The notes under the pieces were generated by a model. The model was not told the origin of the DNA. It did not search any database and worked only from the letters and a program-made list of their open reading frames with translations. The position numbers and the translations under genes were made by a program. From the NCBI RefSeq assembly GCF_043641665.1, contig NC_092197.1, positions 18,320,648 to 18,384,647 on the forward strand: 64,000 nucleotides of DNA, read 5' to 3'. This stretch comes from Enoplosus armatus (lineage: Eukaryota; Chordata; Actinopteri; Centrarchiformes; Enoplosidae). The first letter of the stretch is position 1, and the number at the start of each line of letters is the position of its first letter. Positions 58,401 to 64,000 of this stretch are shown here, piece after piece.

Positions 58401-60258
58401 CGTGTCAACGCTGTCGTCTCATTGAAATGAATGAGGAAGCTGGGATGACACAATGCTGTCTGAATGCAGACTTGCTGTTTATCACTGGACTCACCTTCAT
58501 TTCCTCTGGTGTGCTAGTTATTTATTAACTTAAATTAATTATAAAAGCATAGTCAAAGTATGTTGCCAGTAAACTGCAAGTTATCTCACACTACCATCTG
58601 TTTTTTATGTAAATTGTTCGTGTTGTGTCACACATTGGCTGACACACAACCACACCTGAAAGGAAACCAGTAAAGCAGAGGTGATCACCGCTCTCTGATT
58701 AAAGAGGTCAGATGTACGCATGCAGTAGTCCCAGCATGAGATTACCTGATCCTCCCTCTTCCTTTGACCCCCTTCGGCACTGCGTCAGTCCGTGGTTAAT
58801 ATGTGAATGAAACAGTTTCCTCCCGCGCTCCCTTGTTTGCTTTGCAGTCGAGTCTTTACAGCAGCTGTTTGAAGAGAAAAGGCCAATTCTTTTCCTGCTC
58901 ATTCTATCATTCACAAAACTGACCGTTTTTTTTCATGACGTCCCGTCATTTTCGGCAACGTCATTTATTGTGGCAGCACAGGCCGCTACAGACCTGTTAG
59001 TGTATGCTGGAAGTAGAACAGGAAAATTCATAAGCGCGATGTCTCTGCAAATTAGAAACTACTTCACTTGATTTACTTTGATATGTATCTTAAGTTCAGT
59101 TACCTTCTTTGGACTTATGTCCTGTAACTGAGTTTGAACTCTGTACCTCATGTGCAGGAACTTCCTTCCCATCACCAGTAATCATTACATCTGATAATAC
59201 ACGTGACTCAGAACTTTTATGGCGCCTCTCTAGGGCGGTGGTTTTTTTGAACTTGAACTTGTGAACGGCTTCCAGGTAAGAGGAGTGATTTGGAGTGTGG
59301 CAGCTGTCGGGGGGGGGGGCCTCGGTGCCATCTCACAGGTCCAGTTTCCCCCAAGGAGATTACTAATTAATACTTTAAGCTCAAAGGTCAGTTTAATCAT
59401 GTTTACGTTGTGAGGGAAGGTGCCCATCAAGTCTGATACAGAGTTAGAGATTTACCAGAAGAGGATTAAAGTCAGCCACAAACAGAAGTGTAATCATCCA
59501 GTCACGTACTGTATGGGTCGGACCAATAAGGGAACCGTGAGGTGTGTTCAGACGATGACTGGCAACCTCATGAACCCTTTGGATGGCACAAACTCATTTT
59601 TAAGTTAGACCTGGTGAAGCTGAAACAAAAAATGATTCTGGGAAGTTCTGAAAGATAGAAAGAAATTTCGGAACCCCTTGGACAGATCATTACTCTATCG
59701 CAGGAGTAAAGCGTATTTTTTGACCAACAATGGATATTTTCAGACTCATTGCCTCTCTCTTTCTCTGTCTCTCTCTGTCCAGGAAGTGTTGCAGCCATTG
59801 TTTGCGTGTTCATCGCAGCTGTCGTCCTAGTGTTAGGTGGGCTGTACCACTACAAGATCCGGTGAGTCCAGAGCTGAAACAAATCTCCTACAAAGTACAT
59901 TAACATGCTACGGTTAATGCCCTGAAGCTCAAGCAGTGACATTTTGTGTGAAATGTAATTTCATGCAGATAATATTTATATTGACTAAGTGAAAAACAGC
60001 AATTATGAACGTGTCCCTGGTTTTAGCCTCAGTGAGTACAGTCAGTGACCTCTTGTTTGAATAACAAGAAAGAGTAGTCCCTTAGGTTTCATCTCATTTT
60101 TGTTAGTGAATACATATATATTCTTTCTATTGTGTATATATATATATACATATATTCTTCTCCGTTTTCTCCATTCCAGACGTACGTCCTACGGCCGTCT
60201 TCTGGACAATGACCACAGCAATTTGGGAAACTTCAACAACCCCATGTATGACGCTTAA
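55423..60258 (+). CDS. PARM1-like membrane mucin (4 exons, 299 aa)
   Basis: Exons 55423-55456, 57310-58017, 59783-59861 and 60180-60258, all with GT/AG introns (phases 1, 1, 2), join to 299 codons and a stop. Mammalian PARM1 has about 310 residues and four exons. Residues 1-22 are a signal peptide (MMRVSLQTLITC plus LLLCCAATAQ). About 23-232 is a Ser/Thr/Pro-rich mucin-type ectodomain with eleven N-x-S/T sequons. ALSSG-SVAAI marks the junction with the membrane span (about 249-270), as I recall it in PARM1. The tail has YGRLLD (a YxxL-type sorting signal) and ends GNFNNPMYDA, with an NPxY motif at 294-297. The family is a glycosylated type I surface/endosomal mucin, named for androgen-regulated expression in prostate. 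Its biochemical role is not settled. Odd points: a 132-bp internal repeat in exon 2, and a shorter juxtamembrane region than I remember for mammals. An in-frame upstream ATG at 55387 would add 12 residues before the signal peptide, so 55423 is preferred. Confidence 0.85.
55457..57309 (+). other. Intron 1 of the PARM1-like gene
   Basis: 1853 bp with GTGAGT donor. It holds a poly-G tract (55541-55553) and a poly-T tract (56046-56063). No other exon or recognisable repeat was seen. Confidence 0.7.
57310..58017 (+). CDS. PARM1-like exon 2 (mucin domain)
   Basis: Acceptor ttgcag|GT, donor CTCAG|gtgcgc. It encodes the end of the signal peptide and the whole Ser/Thr/Pro-rich ectodomain. The C-terminal end, VVQEGHKSEALSSG, is the only non-repetitive part and matches the conserved juxtamembrane edge. 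The open frame runs past the donor to 58142, so the splice site and not a stop ends the exon. Confidence 0.85.
57550..57900 (+). repeat. In-frame tandem repeat in the mucin exon
   Basis: CGCCATGGCC recurs at 57551, 57620 and 57752, spacings 69 and 132 bp (23 and 44 codons). The 44-codon unit contains four sub-blocks of the form QPNS-S/T-T plus a short linker. All periods are multiples of 3, so length changes would keep the frame. The reverse strand is also open for more than 170 codons because of this. Confidence 0.85.
58018..59782 (+). other. Intron 2 of the PARM1-like gene
   Basis: 1765 bp with a pyrimidine-rich CTCTCTCTGTCCAG acceptor and a G tract at 59309-59319. No other exon recognised. 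Confidence 0.7.
59783..59861 (+). CDS. PARM1-like exon 3 (membrane span)
   Basis: Acceptor ctgtccag|GA, donor CCG|gtgagt. It encodes SVAAIVCVFIAAVVLVLGGL, then YHYKI: one membrane helix and the first basic residue. No open frame of reportable length reveals it. It was found from splice phase. Confidence 0.85.
60180..60258 (+). CDS. PARM1-like exon 4 (cytoplasmic tail)
   Basis: Acceptor cattccag|A. It encodes RTSYGRLLDNDHSNL, then GNFNNPMYDA and TAA (60256-60258). The tail is the most conserved part of the family in my recollection and gives the identification. Confidence 0.87.
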
Positions 60259-61760
60259 ATCTTAACTTTTGACCTCCTGAAACCAAAGTCCCCAGTCTGC
60301 AGAAGGAGAACGTTCCGATCATCAGAGTATACATTTTATAACTGTGACATGATAGCTTGATTCCACTCCATTATAAAAATGCAAAACACATGTGACATTT
60401 CTAATCTTTGTTCAAGTAGCCTCGTTTTTTATTGGTGGGTACAGTAAACATGAAAGGACTCGGGTAGCTTCTCAAACAGCTCTGGACACAGCAATGGAAA
60501 ATAGTATTATAAAAAAACAGCGCCACCAAAATGTGTGATTTAAGGGCTCACATTTCTGCAAGAACATGCATGAAGAGAAAATAACGTACATCATGACACA
60601 AAATGTCTCTTTTATCATGTATTGATCTCATAGGCACCATCTGAGACGCCTTTTCCTTACTAAAACTGTGAAATGATGAGATTTCGGTACCATAAGTAGA
60701 TGTTCAGAGCTTCGAAATTTCAGTTCTCAACCTAAATGTAGCCGGCAGAGACAAAGTTCAAATCTTAGACAAGCACTCATGTCCTGCTTTTACGTAGACT
60801 TTTAGATAAGGAGGAGGTAAAGAGTCAGTAGTCGGATTATGGAAATTCTATGAAAGTGCATGAAAGGATGTTGACGGCGCATAACTCTTGCTCTCTAACT
60901 TTCCCCGAGTGGATTTACAGCACAGGGAGTGGAGGTCGGCGAGAGAATGAAAATAAGAACAGGAGAATATCAACTAAATTATAAGGAAATAGGAAGGAAA
61001 AGACAAAAAGAAACCCTGTGTGTTATCCTGAATCTTTTGAACGGTTTTCATTTGAACCAGTAATCTTGACAGTGGACAATTTGGACCATTGATTAAGCAG
61101 AAAAGTAAGGGTTAAGGCTTGACTCCTAATATCTGTAGAAGGTGTTTCAGTATTTCTCTTTTAAGCTGGGAAGTAGGTTTTTTTCGACAACACAGCGGGC
61201 CAACGTTAGCGTTAGCTGCTACGACCACCAACAGAGGAGTCTAACTTGAGGAAAAGGTCGGTAAGGTTGTATTCATTAATTTTACAAATTCAGTGTGTGA
61301 AAAGTGTGTTTTGCCATCCAGGGAGTTGCATCACATGCAGTCCTTTTTAAAGTTAATATTGTTGTCGTGTTACAAACTGAATGGTGCAGAGGCAGGGAAG
61401 TGTCCTGAAGTGTCCTTCTCAGCAAAACACTGAAATCTGCTCCTGCTCCAAATGTGGCCTTAATAAAATGTGGGCTCTGTCTCATACCTGATCAATTTCA
61501 ACCACTAGTTAGGTTTTAAACATTGGATGTTATTAGTTTGACGTTTTTTTCATGTTTTAGTGTGATTTCGCTGTGCTTAGCAGCTCAGCCAGGCAGGCTG
61601 CATTTCTGATTGTAATTTTCCCTCCTTCAGTATTTAATATAGTATCGTTTGTTTGCATTCAGGTGAAGAATAATGTGACACTTTTGATGCTTTTGACTAA
61701 ATATTATTGTGTGATATGATTGTATTTAATTGTTTGTACAATAAAAGCGATAAAAGAACA
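60259..61760 (+). other. 3' untranslated region of the PARM1-like gene
   Basis: About 1.5 kb from the stop codon to the poly(A) signal. No repeats recognised within it. The extent rests on 61740-61745 being the used signal. Confidence 0.55.
61740..61745 (+). terminator. Poly(A) signal of the PARM1-like gene
   Basis: AATAAA in the context TTTGTACAATAAAAGCGA, followed about 20 bases later by GTGAGTCCCTGTG, a GT-rich downstream element. Interspersed repeat begins about 70 bases on. Confidence 0.6.
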
Positions 61761-61813
61761 ATGTGAGTCCCTGTGATGAAAATGACAAATACGAGCACGC
61801 TTTTTTTTGCTAT

Positions 61814-62362
61814 GCTAGTAGCATGGCTCTAGGGATGGCAATGTCAGTCTGTTGGTCAACTGCTTTGGTCCAGACTGAAATATTTCAACAGCTGGATGTG
61901 AAGTTTTGTACAGACATTCATGGTGCCCAGAGGATGAATCCTACTGACTTTGGTGATACTCTGATTTTCCTCCAGGGCCACCGCGAGGTTGACATTTGAG
62001 GCTTTCAGCGAAACTGATGGATTATCATATAATTTGTTGCCATTCATGTTCCCAACAGGTTTATTTGCTTTTACTTGTCATCTAGCGCCATCATCTGGTC
62101 AAAATTTACTATATACCTATATACTATACAGACCAAATACCTCAAAAACTTCCCATCAGCCTCAGCTGTACTTTGTGTTTAGTGCTAATTATCAAATGTT
62201 AGCATGCTAAAATGCGAAACAAAGATGGATTAACATGGTTAACGTTACACCTGCTAAACATCAGCATGATCGCATTGTCATTGTGAGCATGTTGGCATGC
62301 TGAAGTTAGCATTTAGCACAGCCTCACGGAGCTGCTAGCATTGCTGCAGACTCTTGTCTGGG
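61814..62362 (+). mobile_element. Teleost interspersed repeat, near full length
   Basis: From 'gctagtagcatggctctagg' through 'tggtccagactgaaatattt', 'attcatggtgcccagaggat' and 'caaatgttagcatgctaaaa' to 'gagctgctagcattgctgca'. I recognise it as a common percomorph non-autonomous element. Both ends contain GCTAG-AGCAT words in inverted sense. It lies directly downstream of the PARM1-like gene. Confidence 0.6.
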
Positions 62363-62694
62363 TCGTGGGATATTTCTAAGACTGAAATATTAATGTTTGC
62401 TGAATTTTGATAAAAATAGAAGTCCAAAGTCTGCCAACAGTGTTTATACAGCTGCATTGTTTACTGTACACCTCAAAACAAAACACAATGTCTTTGAGGT
62501 AACAACTGACGTACAAACAGAAGGTCGTGGTGTCATTAAAACAAAAGGGCTTTATCCTCTGGGGCTTTGTATTTCATGTGAACAAACAGATATTCTGAAC
62601 TGACAATAGTACCAAACGAGATCAGAGGTTACCAAAAACATCAGGATTCCTCTTCTGAGTGCCATAAATACTGTTGATCAATAGAAAATGAATT

Positions 62695-62900
62695 GAAAAC
62701 ACTTGATAATTGAACTGTTTTGCCAAACAGTCTCTGGTTCCAGCTTCTCAGACGTGAGGATTTGCTGCTTTTCCGTGTTTTATATCACCGTAAATTGAAC
62801 ATCTTTGGGTTTGTGACTTTTTGGAACTGCTGGGACCTTTTGTCAGTTTTCTGACACTTTTTTTCCACTTATGAAAATAATAATTAGTTGCAGCTTTAAG
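62695..62900. mobile_element. hAT-like MITE relic, right part
   Basis: 'ggttccagcttctcagacgt', 'gaggatttgctgcttttccg', 'aacatctttgggtttgtgac' and the end 'attagttgcagctttaag'. Same family as 47395-47650 in opposite orientation. Confidence 0.55.
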
Positions 62901-63665
62901 CAAACTGCTGGTCTAACAGGACAACATGTGCATCAGCCAAGCTTCGCCACTATAAGGTCCTACTGCTAGCAGGGTCAAAAATAGAAAAAAAAGACTCAAA
63001 TCTTTTAGAATAATCTTTAGAGCTGCCTCCACGCTTGTGACAGTAGTTTACAAAGCACGTACACATTTTATTGAATTACTGGAGTTGTTCCAAAATAATC
63101 TTAATAATAATAAAAGCTGCGTCAGAGAGCAGAAAAGGTTCAGACCCTTCAGCTCTGTGTTGTCCAGAATAACTATCTAACTATCTAAATTCAACACCAT
63201 GATGGCCGTTTCAAAATCATGTGAAACAAACAGCAATATGACGACACAGTGTGTGCGTAAAACACACATGGATGCTTAGGTTCGGCTCAGTGTCTTTCGT
63301 CTCTGCTCCTCAATGGGCTGCAGAGCATTTATTAGTGGAAGCTTTAATAGCAGTCCTGTCATCACTGCCCCCCCCCCCCCCCCCCCCCCCCGTCGTAACT
63401 GCATCCATTCTTCCTCTTCCTCAAACCCTCTCCCATGAAATCCTCCTCTCCTGCCCACGCTCTTCTTCCTCCCATCTTCTTTCTTCTTCTAAACCTAAAC
63501 TAAACTATTTATTGTTGCCTCTTGGCCTAAACATTCATGGTCGCATGTTACTAAAATACTGCACTGTGACTGGACAATCATTGACTGGTTAACCTCAGCA
63601 GTGTGTGGAAAGTACCAGTGTCACCAGTTGAGTTCATCTCTCAGTTAACCTGCGTTCCAGTTTAA

Positions 63666-63709
<44 letters not shown>

Positions 63710-64000
63710 ATTAATTCTAGCTTGTAGTTCACTTCCCGTTGTATTCTGTCAAGATCCAAATAAACTTTCCACGATTAACGTAGGTATATCTTAAGGAGGT
63801 GAGACCCTTGTACCTGGACCCATTTGGGGTCGCTCCACAACAGATAAATCCCTGTAAAGATAAGTAACAAGGTGAGTGAAGCATCAGCTCTCATGTGTGA
63901 ATCAGACAGACTCATGTATTCATGCACTTTGGATCATTTTCCTCGTGACTACTGTTTACCGACGCTAACGTAAGCTTGTGAAGGCCTTAACTTCCTTCAA
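62901..64000. other. Noncoding stretch
   Basis: No gene supported. It contains a poly-C tract (63368-63391) and a (CT)n tract (63667-63707). The surrounding frames that look Pro- or Gly-rich are by-products of these tracts. Confidence 0.5.
63667..63707. repeat. (CT)n microsatellite
   Basis: About 20 CT units. Confidence 0.95.

Noticed and set aside
1..64000. tRNA, rRNA or snRNA genes.
   Set aside because: I scanned for tRNA A/B-box-like words and conserved snRNA motifs and saw none convincing. A tRNAscan-SE or Rfam search would be decisive.

Overview
This is a gene-poor stretch of a vertebrate nuclear genome, almost certainly a percomorph-type teleost fish. The evidence is spliced genes with GT/AG introns, long (CA)n, (GT)n, (CT)n, poly-G and poly-C tracts, many degenerate interspersed repeats of types I recognise from fish genomes, and a decayed copy of the fish-expanded SAMD3-like family. 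Nothing prokaryotic or viral is visible.

Layout. From 1 to 8.3 kb is noncoding sequence with repeat relics. A two-exon minus-strand gene (8387-9648) encodes an unrecognised 250-aa single-pass membrane protein with a proline-rich tail. From 9.7 to 33.6 kb there is no gene I can support. This desert holds LTR-like, LINE-like and MITE-like relics, a GAT-rich simple-repeat field, and several repeat-free blocks that could be regulatory. From 33.68 to 40.56 kb lies a minisatellite with higher-order structure. Its 42-bp dimers carry four complete copies and one partial copy of a palindromic TTAA-flanked element whose 109-bp centre occurs in both orientations. From 42.7 to 46.2 kb are a MITE, the SAMD3-like pseudogene (minus strand, several frameshifts) and LINE/MITE debris. 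From 55.27 to 61.76 kb is a complete four-exon plus-strand gene that I identify as a PARM1-like membrane mucin. The model joins in frame to 299 codons, with a signal peptide, a Ser/Thr-rich tandem-repeat ectodomain, one membrane span, a YxxL/NPMY tail, a TATA-like box and a poly(A) signal. About 1.5 kb upstream sits a partial duplicate of its promoter and first exon.

The two genes encode small type I-like membrane proteins, but nothing here shows that they act together. The most unusual structure is the minisatellite. Each repeat dimer supplies a TTAA target, TTAA elements sit in that target, and they were then copied with the array. Spacing between variant markers follows exactly 42n+10 bp over the stretch measured, and the element centre has been inverted between 12-bp inverted repeats.

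Repeat family names come from memory of teleost repeats, not from a search, and are deliberately broad.
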